A DNA stretch of 16,762 nt from Dehalococcoidia bacterium (GCA_004297315.1 SCTU01000217.1:1-16762), one strand, 5' to 3'. Positions 7,952 through 16,176 are shown, counted from the stretch's first letter. The notes: generated from the letters alone by a model not told the origin. Made by a program: numbers and translations.

Positions 7952-9870
7952 CGCGCGGCCGCCGGTTGGGCCACGCGCGCGTTGCCGCCTCGCGTCGCCA
8001 GGTAGGCCTCGAAGATCTCTTTCGCGACCGGGCCCGCATGCGTCGACCCGACCCCGTACTCGAGGTAGACGACGACGGCGATCTCGGGGCGCTCGAACGG
8101 CCCGTAGGACATGTACCAACCGTGCGTGTCGAACTCGCCGTCGTAGTAGGGTTGGCCGAACTCGGCGGTGCCGGTCTTTCCAGCGATCTGCCATCCCCCG
8201 GCGGGGACGCCGGTGAAGGCGGTGCCGTCCGGCGCGGCGGCGGCGAGCATGCCTCGGCGCACGGTTTCGAAGTGGGCGGCCGTCGCGGGCAGCCGCGCCG
8301 TGACCTGCCGGACGGCGGGGGTGAAGCGGCCGCCCTCGCGGAAGCCGCGCACGACGCGGGGCGCGAGCAGGTCGCCGCCGTTCGCCAGGGCCGCAGCGAG
8401 CACCGTCATCTGGAGCGGGGTGGCCGCGAAGTAGCCCTGGCCGATGCCGTACGTGTAGGTGTCGCCGAGTACCCACGGCTCGCCGATCGTGCGTTCCTTC
8501 CACAGGCTGTCCGGGACCAGTCCGTCCACCTCGCCGGGCAAGTCGATGCCGGTCGGGCGTCCGAAGCCGGCGAGGCGCGCCCAGCGGGCGAGCGTGTCCG
8601 CGCCCATCCCCCGGAACACCTCGCGGCCGCCCTCGCGGTAGCCGCCGGTGAGCAGGTAGAAGTAGACATCGGAGGAGCGGGCGAGCGCGCGCGTCATGTC
8701 CATGGACCCGTGCGCCGCCCAGTCTTTGAAGACATAGCGGATCGATGGGTTGTACTCGTTGGCGACCGAGATGTACCCGTTGCTCGTGATCCTCGTGTCC
8801 GCGGTCGCTACGCCTTCCTCGAGGGCGGCGAGCGCGACCAGCGGTTTGAAGATCGAGCCGGGCGAGCGTGTCTCCATGTAGGAGCGGTCAATCAGCGCGT
8901 GCCCGGGGTCCTTGAGCACGCGCTCGAATGCCTGCGCGTCGGTATGGCCGTCAAAGAGGTTCGCGTCGTACGCGGGCAGTGAGACGAGCGCGAGGACTTC
9001 GCCGCTGTTCACGTCCATCACCACGGCGGCGCCGGCGGGCACGGGCTGAGGCCTGCCCGGCGCGTAGCGGACGATGGAGAGCCCGGCGCTGATCCCGCGG
9101 CGAAGTGCAGCCTCCGTCGCGCGCTGGAGCGGCAGGTCGATCGAGAGTTCGAGGGTCGCGCCCGCGAGCGCGGGGTCATCGCTGATCAGGCCCACCTCGC
9201 GCCCCATCGGGTTGGCGAGGATCAAACGCCGTCCGGCCTCACCGCGCAGCCGGGATTCATATACGGACTCGACGCCCGCGATCCCGACGCGGCCCTCCGG
9301 GCTGTAGCCGGCCGCCTGGAAGTCCGCCACGCGGTCGGCGGGGATTGGCGCGACGTAGCCGAGGATGTGCGCGAGCGCCCCGGAAGCCTCGTACCGGCGG
9401 ACGGCCGAGGCCTCCACGCGGGCAGCGGGCAGGCCGGCGAGGGCGGCGCGCAACGCGATCGCGCGGTCAGCTGCGAGGTGTTCCTCCAGCACGACTGCGC
9501 GGTACGGGTCGACGCGGGCAAGCGCGGTGTCGGACGCGCCCACGAGGACCTCCACGCCGACGCCCGTCCGAGCCTGGAGATCGAGCAGCATGGCGCGCCG
9601 TGGCTCTGCTTCGGGGGGCAGGAATCCCGGGACCAGCACGAGCCGGTAGTCCGGCACGTTGCGTGCGAGCACCACGCCGTTCCGGTCCGTGATCACGCCT
9701 CGTGGCGCGTCCGAGGAGATGACGCGCGGGGCGACGCCGTTCCCCCACTCCGGCGCCAGCGTCGGATCGAGCCACTGCGCGCGCATGAGGTCGACGGCGA
9801 GCGCCACGAAGATCAGGCCGAACACGGCCAGCACCACGCGAAGCCGCACCACGGTGGACGACGCGGTCAT
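7948..9870 (-). CDS. mrdA: Penicillin-binding protein 2, class B transpeptidase
   Basis: A 640-residue elongasome transpeptidase that forms peptide cross-links in glycan made by its partner RodA. A short cytoplasmic tail and one membrane anchor (about residues 9-30) precede the pedestal/dimerisation domain, which contains DAPRGVITDRNG and GVAGVES-like GIAGVESVYE. The transpeptidase domain carries the three catalytic motifs. They are SIFK with nucleophile Ser339 and Lys342, SSD at 399-401 (the SXD form typical of the PBP2 group) and KTGT at 565-568. The length matches PBP2/MrdA (about 600-640). The start is ATG at 9870 and overlaps the mreD stop as ATGA. The stop overlaps the rodA start in the same way, so translation is likely coupled along the chain. 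The C-terminal Ala/Arg tail after residue 625 is unremarkable. Confidence 0.96.
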   Translation of the reverse strand: MTASSTVVRLRVVLAVFGLIFVALAVDLMRAQWLDPTLAPEWGNGVAPRVISSDAPRGVITDRNGVVLARNVPDYRLVLVPGFLPPEAEPRRAMLLDLQARTGVGVEVLVGASDTALARVDPYRAVVLEEHLAADRAIALRAALAGLPAARVEASAVRRYEASGALAHILGYVAPIPADRVADFQAAGYSPEGRVGIAGVESVYESRLRGEAGRRLILANPMGREVGLISDDPALAGATLELSIDLPLQRATEAALRRGISAGLSIVRYAPGRPQPVPAGAAVVMDVNSGEVLALVSLPAYDANLFDGHTDAQAFERVLKDPGHALIDRSYMETRSPGSIFKPLVALAALEEGVATADTRITSNGYISVANEYNPSIRYVFKDWAAHGSMDMTRALARSSDVYFYLLTGGYREGGREVFRGMGADTLARWARLAGFGRPTGIDLPGEVDGLVPDSLWKERTIGEPWVLGDTYTYGIGQGYFAATPLQMTVLAAALANGGDLLAPRVVRGFREGGRFTPAVRQVTARLPATAAHFETVRRGMLAAAAPDGTAFTGVPAGGWQIAGKTGTAEFGQPYYDGEFDTHGWYMSYGPFERPEIAVVVYLEYGVGSTHAGPVAKEIFEAYLATRGGNARVAQPAAAR

Positions 9871-10340
9871 GTGAAGAGACGTCCGCCGCGGGGACGCAGC
9901 GGAAAGAGCGCCACGCAGGTCGTTGCGGCAACGAACGCACTCGTCGCAAGCCCCCAGCCGAGAGTCGCGTCCCCTGATCGCCCGCCGGCCATCGCGACCA
10001 GCAGGCCAACGTACGCCATGGCGCCGAGGAGTCCGGCGCCCGCCGCACGGATCGCGCGCATGCGGAGTCCGGGGGCACGCATGCCGGCGAGCGTGCCGGA
10101 GGCAGCCGCCGGGAGCAGCACGAGCGCATAGAGGCCGACGCGCACCTCCGAGAGCACGCCCAGGACAACGGCCGCCGCAAACACGGCGGCTAGTCCCTCA
10201 CGGGGGCCACGGACGGCGGCCCAGCCGGCGGCCAGCGCGGCGGGCAGCGCGACGGCGGCGCCACCCACGCCCAGGGCGGCGAGCGGGCCGGCCTGCACGA
10301 GGGCGGCGGCGGTCCCGAGGAGGACCGCGATCACGATCAT
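9867..10340 (-). CDS. mreD: MreD-like rod shape-determining membrane protein
   Basis: A 157-residue, strongly hydrophobic protein with about five predicted membrane segments rich in Ala, Gly, Leu and Val. It ends with a basic cytoplasmic tail (LRPRGGRLFT). MreD is the membrane partner of MreC and helps to connect the MreB filament to PBP2/RodA. Primary sequence conservation of MreD is low, so the call rests on size, topology and position between mreC and mrdA. Both ends are ATGA overlaps with the neighbouring genes. The start is ATG at 10340. Any other small polytopic protein would be unexpected here. Confidence 0.86.
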   Translation of the reverse strand: MIVIAVLLGTAAALVQAGPLAALGVGGAAVALPAALAAGWAAVRGPREGLAAVFAAAVVLGVLSEVRVGLYALVLLPAAASGTLAGMRAPGLRMRAIRAAGAGLLGAMAYVGLLVAMAGGRSGDATLGWGLATSAFVAATTCVALFPLRPRGGRLFT

Positions 10341-11170
10341 CGCCCGCCCGCCTCGCCGCTCAGGGCTACGCCGGGCCGGAAGTCGGTCAGCACCAGCACC
10401 TGCTCCAGCCGGTCGTAATCCACGAGCGGCTCCACGCGGATGTGCGCGAACAGTTCCTCGGGCCGCGCTTCGGCCTCGGCCACGCGGCCAATCAGGAGTC
10501 CGGGCGGGAGCAGTCCGCCGAGTGCGCTCGTCTGGACGATGTCCCCGGACGTCACGGGGACGGTGGAGGGCACGAGGTCGAGGCGCAGCGTGTCCCCGTT
10601 GCCCTGGAGTGCACCCTGGACGCGGGACGATTGCAGCACGGCGGCGACGGCGCTGGTGGCGTCGTCGAGCAACCTCACACGCGCGCGGTGCTCGTCGCTG
10701 GCTGTGACGACGCCGACGAGCGTGGCCCCCGGCCCGAGCACCGGCTGGCCGGCCAGCACACCGTCTTTCGACCCGCGCCCGATCAGAAGCGTCTGCTTGC
10801 CGGGCGCGGGGTCGCGTAGCAGCACGGGCGCCGTCACGCGCGTGCCGAGTTGGCCGGCCGCCGCCTCCAGCGCGTCTGTCTGTTCCTCCGAGTGACGTTG
10901 CTCCCGCAACGCGCTGACCTCGGCGTGGGCCTGGGCGAGATCCTGTCGCAACGCGGCGTTCTCGCGGGACAGTTCACCCAACTGGCCTGCGTTGAGCAGC
11001 ACCTCCGAGACCGGGCGAGTCGTGGCGCGGAGCGCGCTCGCGAGGGGGGCGGTCAGCGTGGCGAGGCGGGACTCGATGTCTCCGGCGATCGGGAAGGAGG
11101 CGAAGGCGAGCAGGAGGAGTGCAGCTGCGGCCGCGGCCGAGATCCAGATGAGGTTGCGGGCGCCAGTCAC
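10337..11170 (-). CDS. mreC: MreC, rod shape-determining protein
   Basis: A 277-residue bitopic protein that acts on the outer face of the membrane as a scaffold which binds and activates PBP2. One N-terminal transmembrane helix (about residues 6-28) is followed by a coiled coil (about 55-110), with heptad-like LGELSRENAALRQDL and AHAEVSALREQ. The C-terminal beta-barrel part contains the LIGRGSKDGVLAGQPVLGPGATLVG-type region (conserved GxxxGVxxGxPV) and SALGGLLPPGLLIGRV. The start is GTG at 11170, with a GAGGAGG Shine-Dalgarno 7 bases upstream (11178-11184). It follows mreB by about 100 bases, and its stop overlaps the mreD start as ATGA. Confidence 0.94.
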   Translation of the reverse strand: MTGARNLIWISAAAAAALLLLAFASFPIAGDIESRLATLTAPLASALRATTRPVSEVLLNAGQLGELSRENAALRQDLAQAHAEVSALREQRHSEEQTDALEAAAGQLGTRVTAPVLLRDPAPGKQTLLIGRGSKDGVLAGQPVLGPGATLVGVVTASDEHRARVRLLDDATSAVAAVLQSSRVQGALQGNGDTLRLDLVPSTVPVTSGDIVQTSALGGLLPPGLLIGRVAEAEARPEELFAHIRVEPLVDYDRLEQVLVLTDFRPGVALSGEAGGR

Positions 11171-11217
11171 GTGACCGCCTCCTCATCGCGCGTCCCGCTT
11201 CGGGGGTGGCGCGAGGC

Positions 11218-11241
11218 GACGCCGTCGGCGAAGACGGTGTC
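11218..11241 (-). other. mreB-mreC intercistronic hairpin
   Basis: Within the 100-base gap between mreB and mreC, the transcribed strand can fold GACACCGTC against GACGGCGTC around a TTCGCC loop (9 positions with one A-C mismatch). There is no U-tract, so it is not a good terminator. It could instead set the ratio of mreB to mreC message by limiting 3' decay. The function is inferred. Confidence 0.4.
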
Positions 11242-11271
11242 TCGAACGGTGCAGGGCCCGCCCGCTTCCGC

Positions 11272-12333
11272 CTAGCGAGGGGGACGGCGTGAGGCCACGG
11301 CAGACTGCACCTTCTGGAGCGTCTCCGTCTCCTCGAGTGCATCGGCACAGCCGCGGACGACGCACCGCAAGGGGTCTTCGCCGACGTAGACCGGGAAGCG
11401 CGTCTCCATCGCCACCTTGCGGTCCAGTCCGCGCAGCAGCGACCCGCCGCCGGTCATCGCGATGCCGTGCATCATCAGGTCAGCCACGAGTTCCGGCGGC
11501 GTCGTCTCGATCGTCGCGCGCACGGTGCGCACGATCTCGTTCACGACCGGCGAGAGCGCGTCTCGCACCTCGACTGTTGAGACCTCGACGGACTTTGGCA
11601 GCCCCGTCGCGAGGTCGCGGCCGCGCAGGTCGGCGCTCACTTCGTCGTCCAGCGGGAACGCAGACCCAGCGGTGATCTTCAATTGCTCGGCCGTGCGCTC
11701 GCCGATCAGGAGGTTATGCACCTGGCGCGCGTAGTCCATGATCGCGCTGTCCATCGCGTCCCCCGCGGCGCGCGCCGATTGCGATCGCACGATGCCGCCG
11801 AGGGCGATCACGGCGACCTCGGTCGTGCCGCCGCCGATATCCACGCACATCGAACCGGCGGCGTCCATCACCGGAAGTCCGGCGCCAATGGCCGCCGCCA
11901 TCGGTTCCTCGATCAAGTATGCCGAGCGCGCGCCGGCCGCGACTGCAGCGTCATGCACGGCGCGCTTCTCGACCTCCGTCGCGCCGGAGGGGATGCCGAC
12001 GACCACGCGCGGCTTGCCGACGCCCATGCCGAAGCGCTCATGCACGGAGCGGATGAAGTACTGAAGCATTTTCTCGGTCGTGGCGAAGTCAGAGATGACG
12101 CCGTCGCGCAGCGGGCGGACCGCAATGATCGAGGCCGGCGTGCGCCCCACCATCCGCTTCGCCTCCACGCCAATCGCGAGGACACGCTTGGTGACGCGGT
12201 CGATCGCCACCACGGAGGGTTCGTCGATGACGATGCCCCGTCCCCGGACGGAGACCAGGGTGTTGGCGGTGCCGAGGTCGATGGCGATGTCGTGCGAGAA
12301 CATCCCGAGGAAGGACGAGAGCGGATTGATCAC
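11272..12333 (-). CDS. mreB: MreB, actin-like cell-shape protein
   Basis: A 353-residue bacterial actin that polymerises on the inner membrane face and orients lateral wall synthesis. The phosphate-1 loop DLGTANTL is at about residues 19-26, followed by GIVIDEPSVVAI. Phosphate-2 DIGGGTTEV is at 165-173, and the adenosine motif TGGGSLLRGLD is near residue 300. I place the start at GTG 12333, which has GAGGG 10 bases upstream and gives an amphipathic N-terminus (INPLSSFLGMF) like the short membrane-binding extension of other MreBs. ATG at 12303 would give 343 residues and is a real alternative. Frames further upstream overlap the promoter region and look non-coding. It heads the mre-rod cluster. 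Confidence 0.96.
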   Translation of the reverse strand: MINPLSSFLGMFSHDIAIDLGTANTLVSVRGRGIVIDEPSVVAIDRVTKRVLAIGVEAKRMVGRTPASIIAVRPLRDGVISDFATTEKMLQYFIRSVHERFGMGVGKPRVVVGIPSGATEVEKRAVHDAAVAAGARSAYLIEEPMAAAIGAGLPVMDAAGSMCVDIGGGTTEVAVIALGGIVRSQSARAAGDAMDSAIMDYARQVHNLLIGERTAEQLKITAGSAFPLDDEVSADLRGRDLATGLPKSVEVSTVEVRDALSPVVNEIVRTVRATIETTPPELVADLMMHGIAMTGGGSLLRGLDRKVAMETRFPVYVGEDPLRCVVRGCADALEETETLQKVQSAVASRRPPR

Positions 12334-12426
12334 GTTGAGATAGCCCTCGATCAAAGGGAATGGGGACGCAAGGAGTGTACGGAGGAGGCCTGCCGCCGCG
12401 CGGGCGTGCTCCCCGTGCCTATCCAC

Positions 12427-12456
12427 AATATGTGAACAGTTCCCCGCAGCCGTCAG
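12427..12456 (-). promoter_or_regulatory. Predicted mreB promoter
   Basis: On the minus strand, CTGACG (12456-12451; 4 of 6 to TTGACA) and CATATT (12432-12427; 4 of 6 to TATAAT) are separated by 18 bases. Initiation would be near 12420, leaving an untranslated leader of about 87 bases before GTG 12333. A perfect 10-bp palindrome CTCCTAGGAG (12458-12467) abuts the -35 and overlaps the dppC stop codon. A TATCCACA DnaA-box-like sequence (12420-12427) touches the -10. Both are weak, single-site observations. Confidence 0.45.
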
Positions 12457-12460
12457 ACTC

Positions 12461-13438
12461 CTAGGAGGATGACCTCGGGTCGAGCGCGTCACGGATGCCG
12501 TCGCTCAGGAAGGTGAAACAGAGCATCAGCAGGGCCACGACGAGCGCCGGCCAAATGACGAGCAGGCTGTTCGTCTGGAGATGGGCGCGCCCGTCGCTCA
12601 TCAGCGAGCCGAGGCTGGCGAACGGGGGCGGGACGCCCAGCCCGATAAAGGCGAGGGATGCCTCGGCAAAGATGTTGCGCGGGATGCCGAACGTGATGGC
12701 CACGGTCACCGTGCTGAGCGTGTTCGGCAGCATATGCACGCGGACCACCCGCCAGGGGCCCGCCCCGGCGGACCGAGCGGCGGTCACGTATTCCTGCTCA
12801 CGCAGGGAGAGGATCTGGCCGCGCACCAGGCGGCACACGGTCACCCAGCTGACGACCGAGATCGCGATCACCGTGACCAGTAGCGCCGAGGGCACCCCGG
12901 GTATCTGCGGGTGGCCCCCGCCCAGGATCGGCCAGTCCCGACCGATCAGTACCTGTCGCACCAGGATGATCATCAGGATATCCGGGAACGCGTACGCGAG
13001 GTCGGTGATCCATACGACCAGCCGGTCGGTGCGCTGGCCGCCCAACCCAGCGATCATGCCGAGCGAGATCCCGACGGCGACGACGACCACCTCCGCCCCC
13101 ACTCCGATGCGGAGCGAGAAGAGCGTCGCCTGGAGCGTCCGCGCCCACATGTCGCGTCCCAGGCCGTCCGTGCCCAGCCAGTTCTCGCGGTTCGGCGGGC
13201 GGTCTGTGTTGTCCGCGCCGGCCGCGTCGGTGTAGCTCTGGACCGTGGGGTCGTGCCGCCGGACCGCGTCCGTCGTGCTGCCGAGCACCGCGACCGCGGC
13301 GATGACGGCGAGCATGAAGGCGGAGAGCAGCGCGGGACGGTTCGCCCTGAGCCGGCGCCAGGCGGCCGCCGCCGGGCCAGGCGCCACCGGGACGTGCGCC
13401 GCCTCGGTGGTCGGCAAGGTCGTCGCATCTCGGGCCAT
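12461..13438 (-). CDS. Peptide-type ABC transporter permease, DppC/OppC-like
   Basis: A 325-residue inner-membrane permease subunit of the binding-protein-dependent peptide/nickel importer family. It has the OppC_N-type N-terminal region with a first membrane span (about residues 38-54) and an extended segment ending in ENWLGTDGLGRDMWAR, the hallmark of DppC/OppC. Several more spans follow. The cytoplasmic EAA loop (EQEYVTAARSAGAG, then VRVHMLPN) docks the ATPase. It ends with FLSDGIRDALDPR, the usual DppC C-terminus. The start is ATG at 13438, two bases after the dppB stop. The stop lies next to the mreB promoter and no terminator is visible. No ATP-binding subunits (DppD, DppF) are in the window, so the ATPases must be encoded elsewhere. 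Confidence 0.93.
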   Translation of the reverse strand: MARDATTLPTTEAAHVPVAPGPAAAAWRRLRANRPALLSAFMLAVIAAVAVLGSTTDAVRRHDPTVQSYTDAAGADNTDRPPNRENWLGTDGLGRDMWARTLQATLFSLRIGVGAEVVVVAVGISLGMIAGLGGQRTDRLVVWITDLAYAFPDILMIILVRQVLIGRDWPILGGGHPQIPGVPSALLVTVIAISVVSWVTVCRLVRGQILSLREQEYVTAARSAGAGPWRVVRVHMLPNTLSTVTVAITFGIPRNIFAEASLAFIGLGVPPPFASLGSLMSDGRAHLQTNSLLVIWPALVVALLMLCFTFLSDGIRDALDPRSSS

Positions 13439-13440
13439 CG

Positions 13441-14358
13441 CTAGTACCGGATACGCGGGTCGACGACCGCGTAGAGCACGTCCACGGCGAGAGTCATGGC
13501 GGCGTAGATCAGCGTATAGGTGACGGTCAGTCCCATCATGACGCCGTAATCGCGGACCAGCACCGAGTTGATGAACTCTCGCCCCGTCCCAGGGATGGCG
13601 AACGCTTGCTCGACGATGAACGACCCCGTGATCAACGCCGCGAGCGTCGGCCCCGCCACTGTCAGGACGGGGATCAGCGCGTTCCTGGCCATGTGGCGTA
13701 CGAGGACGCGAAATTCGGACAGGCCCTTGGCGCGTGCCGTCCGTACGTAGTCCTCGTGGAGCACGTCCAGCAGCGAGGCGCGCGTGATACGCGTGAGGAA
13801 CGCCATGGGCAGCACGCCGATGGCGACGGTCGGCAGCACCATCTTGTGGTAGTTCCCGAATTCCCACCCGAGGACATCGAACCAGTGCAGCCGGAGCACA
13901 AACACGATGACGAGGAGCGGCGCCAGCACGAAGGCTGGCATCGTGGCGCCGGCAGTGGCGAGGAAGGTCCCCACGAAGTCCCACGGCCCGTTCCGCTTGA
14001 GCGCGGACAGCGTCCCCAGTGCCATGCCACCGGCCGTCGCGAAGACGAATGCGGTCAGCCCGAGTTGCATGCTGGGGAGGAGATGTTCGCCGATGAGGTC
14101 GCGGACGGGCCGGTCATTCGCGAATGAAATGCCGAAGTCGAACTGGGCCAGCCGCGCGAGGTACAGGCCGTATTGCTGCGGGAGGGGCCGGTCTAAGCCA
14201 TACCGTTCCTCCAGCCGCTGCCTCGCTGCGGGTGAGAGCGGCTTGTCCGAGTCGAACGGTCCACCCTCCACCGCATGCATCAACAGGAACGTGATCGTCA
14301 CGATCACGAGCACGAGGGGTGCCATGAGCATCAGCCGGCGCAGGATGAAGGTGGCCAC
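13441..14358 (-). CDS. Peptide-type ABC transporter permease, DppB/OppB-like
   Basis: A 305-residue partner permease that forms the membrane channel with the DppC-like subunit. The first span (about residues 10-30) is followed by a periplasmic segment with RLEERYGLDRPLPQQYGLYL and FDFGISF, typical of DppB/OppB. Spans then alternate, and the EAA loop reads HEDYVRTARAKGLSE, then VRHMARNALIP. It ends with DVLYAVVDPRIRY, the family C-terminus. The start is GTG at 14358, supported by the MATFILRRL-type N-terminus; only a weak AAGGGCGG Shine-Dalgarno-like sequence is upstream. A strong hairpin separates it from the binding-protein gene. The transported substrate cannot be read from the sequence. 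Confidence 0.94.
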   Translation of the reverse strand: MATFILRRLMLMAPLVLVIVTITFLLMHAVEGGPFDSDKPLSPAARQRLEERYGLDRPLPQQYGLYLARLAQFDFGISFANDRPVRDLIGEHLLPSMQLGLTAFVFATAGGMALGTLSALKRNGPWDFVGTFLATAGATMPAFVLAPLLVIVFVLRLHWFDVLGWEFGNYHKMVLPTVAIGVLPMAFLTRITRASLLDVLHEDYVRTARAKGLSEFRVLVRHMARNALIPVLTVAGPTLAALITGSFIVEQAFAIPGTGREFINSVLVRDYGVMMGLTVTYTLIYAAMTLAVDVLYAVVDPRIRY

Positions 14359-14388
14359 GGCGCGTGCCGCCCTTCTGTCCGAGCAGAA

Positions 14389-14426
14389 ACCTCGGGAAGG
14401 CGCTATCTATTACGCCCTCCCGAGGT
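14389..14426 (-). terminator. Intercistronic attenuator/stabiliser hairpin in the importer operon
   Basis: Between the binding-protein stop and dppB, ACCTCGGGAAGGCG (14389-14402) and CGCCCTCCCGAGGT (14413-14426) form a 14-position stem with one mismatch and a 10-base loop. On the transcribed minus strand it is followed by TTTCTGCT, a short T-run, so partial termination is possible. Such hairpins often keep binding-protein message in excess over permease message. Confidence 0.7.
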
Positions 14427-14442
14427 CAGCGTAGCAGGGCGG

Positions 14443-16176
14443 CTACTTCTTGCTCGTCTTCCAGTTCTCTGGGTTCCAGTCACCCGCGACGAAGGTGTCT
14501 CCCGGCCGCTTCGATTCCTTCATACCAGAGATATAGGGCTTCACCAGCCGGTGGTTCCCCGTGTGCCAGAGCGGCGCGATGCCGTTCACGCCGTCCAGCA
14601 AAATCTTCTCCGCATCGCGGTATTGCTGCCGGCGGGCCTCATCGTTCTGGTTGAACTTCGCCTTCGCGATCACGTCGTCGAGCGCCGCAACGCTTGTCTT
14701 CGTCTTGTTGATCGAGCCCTTGGTCTCCCAGAGGCCGATCATCCAGTTTTCGGGGTCCGGGTAGTCCTCCTGCCATCCGCCCGTCACCAGCTGATACTGC
14801 CCCGAGTTGAACCGGGCAGACCGCGTCTTCGAGTCGACGAACTCGAGTTTGACGTCGATCCCCAGATGCTTCTTCCACTCCGATTGCAAGAACTCACCGA
14901 TCGCCTTGTTCGTGGGGCTGTCGGTGAGCAGCAGCGTGATCTTGATGTCGGCAGGCGTGAGTTTCGAGGCCGCCAGGCTGGCTTTCGCCTTCGCCACGTC
15001 GAAGCCGATCGAGGAGTCGTACGTCCCAAGCTTGGTCCCCGACCGCTCAGGCGGCATCCAGTTCGTCGTCGGGACGTTGGCGCCCTTATTCGGGACCTTG
15101 TTCAGCGTGACGCGGTCGGTCGCCTGCGAGAGGGCCATGCGCAGGTCTTTGTTCGCCATCAGCGGGTCGGCCAGGTTGAACTCCAGGCCGATCGTCCTTG
15201 TAGCGGGGTACTCGACAAGTTCCTTGCTTAGCGTGGGGTCCTTCTGCACCGCGTCTAGCTCGACGAGGTTCACGCCGGTCGCGTCGATCTCGCCAGCGCG
15301 GTAGGCGTTGTTCGCGACCGACAGGTCGTCGATGTACTTGATCACGATCTTCGCGACCTGGGCCTTCTGCTTGCCGGCCCAGTTCGGGTTTGGTACCAGC
15401 GTGATGCTGGACTTTTCCGTGTAAGCGCTGGGCATGAATGGCCCGTTGTAGACGTTCTCCAGCGGCCCCAGCCATTTTGCGTCAGCGGCGGTTACCTTCT
15501 TCGACGGCACGGGGAACGTCGGCCACATCGCGAGGAGGATCGTGAACGTCGGTTGGGCGCTCGTCAGCTTGTACTCGACGGTGTTCGCGTCGACGGCGCG
15601 GACGCCCACGGCCTTCCGGAGCGTCTCTTTCTCCTCGGCGCTCTTGCCCGGCTTGGGCGGCGTCGCCTTCGAGTCGCCGTTGCTCGCGTAGTAGGCGTCG
15701 CAGCCGGCGACGGCGCTCAGAATGTACTGATAGTGGCCGGCAATGTCCGGGTTGCAGGTGCGCTGCAGCCCGAGGACGAAGTCGTCCGCCGTGAGAGCGG
15801 AGCCGTCAGACCACTTGAGCCCCTGGCGCAGCTTGACCGTGTAGGTGAGGCCGTCGGGCGAGACTGCTGGCATCGCCTCGGCCATACTCGGGACCGGCTT
15901 CGAGTTGAGGTCGAACTCGTAGAGCCCACGCCAGACCATGTAGAAGTGCGAGATGTCCTGGGCGAAGTTCGAGAAGTGAGGGTCCCAGGTCTCGAACTGC
16001 AACCCTTGGATCGTGATCGTGCCGCTGGCGGCTGCGGTCCCGCCATCGGCCGCCGGTTGCGATTGCGCCGGGACGTCCTTTTTCTCGCCCCCGGTACTGC
16101 ACGCCGCCGTCGCGAGAAGCGCGGCGGACAGCGCCAGGCCCCTGAGCGCCGCGGCCCGGATGTGTCTTGGGAACAT
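14443..16176 (-). CDS. Peptide-type ABC transporter substrate-binding lipoprotein (SBP family 5)
   Basis: A 577-residue extracytoplasmic solute-binding protein of the DppA/OppA class. The N-terminus has a basic n-region, a hydrophobic core and a lipobox ending ATAAC, with Cys26 as the likely lipidated residue, followed by a Gly/Ala/Gln linker. The mature domain has the family hallmarks: LQFETWDPH near the start, LTYTVKLRQGLKWSDGSALTADDFV-type text (conserved LRxGxKWSDGxxxTADDF), and later FNLADPLMANKDLRMALSQA. The last third contains GGWQEDYPDPENW, the peptide-binding cleft signature of cluster C proteins. The start is ATG at 16176, with GGAG 7 bases upstream. A frame open to 16347 is rejected because it lacks a signal peptide start. 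The ligand is probably an oligopeptide, but nickel or other peptides cannot be excluded. Confidence 0.95.
   Translation of the reverse strand: MFPRHIRAAALRGLALSAALLATAACSTGGEKKDVPAQSQPAADGGTAAASGTITIQGLQFETWDPHFSNFAQDISHFYMVWRGLYEFDLNSKPVPSMAEAMPAVSPDGLTYTVKLRQGLKWSDGSALTADDFVLGLQRTCNPDIAGHYQYILSAVAGCDAYYASNGDSKATPPKPGKSAEEKETLRKAVGVRAVDANTVEYKLTSAQPTFTILLAMWPTFPVPSKKVTAADAKWLGPLENVYNGPFMPSAYTEKSSITLVPNPNWAGKQKAQVAKIVIKYIDDLSVANNAYRAGEIDATGVNLVELDAVQKDPTLSKELVEYPATRTIGLEFNLADPLMANKDLRMALSQATDRVTLNKVPNKGANVPTTNWMPPERSGTKLGTYDSSIGFDVAKAKASLAASKLTPADIKITLLLTDSPTNKAIGEFLQSEWKKHLGIDVKLEFVDSKTRSARFNSGQYQLVTGGWQEDYPDPENWMIGLWETKGSINKTKTSVAALDDVIAKAKFNQNDEARRQQYRDAEKILLDGVNGIAPLWHTGNHRLVKPYISGMKESKRPGDTFVAGDWNPENWKTSKK

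Noticed and set aside
7952..8503. N-terminal extension of rodA by 184 codons
   Set aside because: The extension overlaps the PBP2 3' end in another frame, is Arg-rich, and the ATGA junction plus a normal RodA N-terminus at 7951 explains the true start.
7495..8982. Long plus-strand open frame of 495 codons opposite rodA and mrdA
   Set aside because: The minus strand encodes RodA and PBP2 with all catalytic motifs. The plus frame is Arg/Gly/Ala-rich and has no family resemblance.
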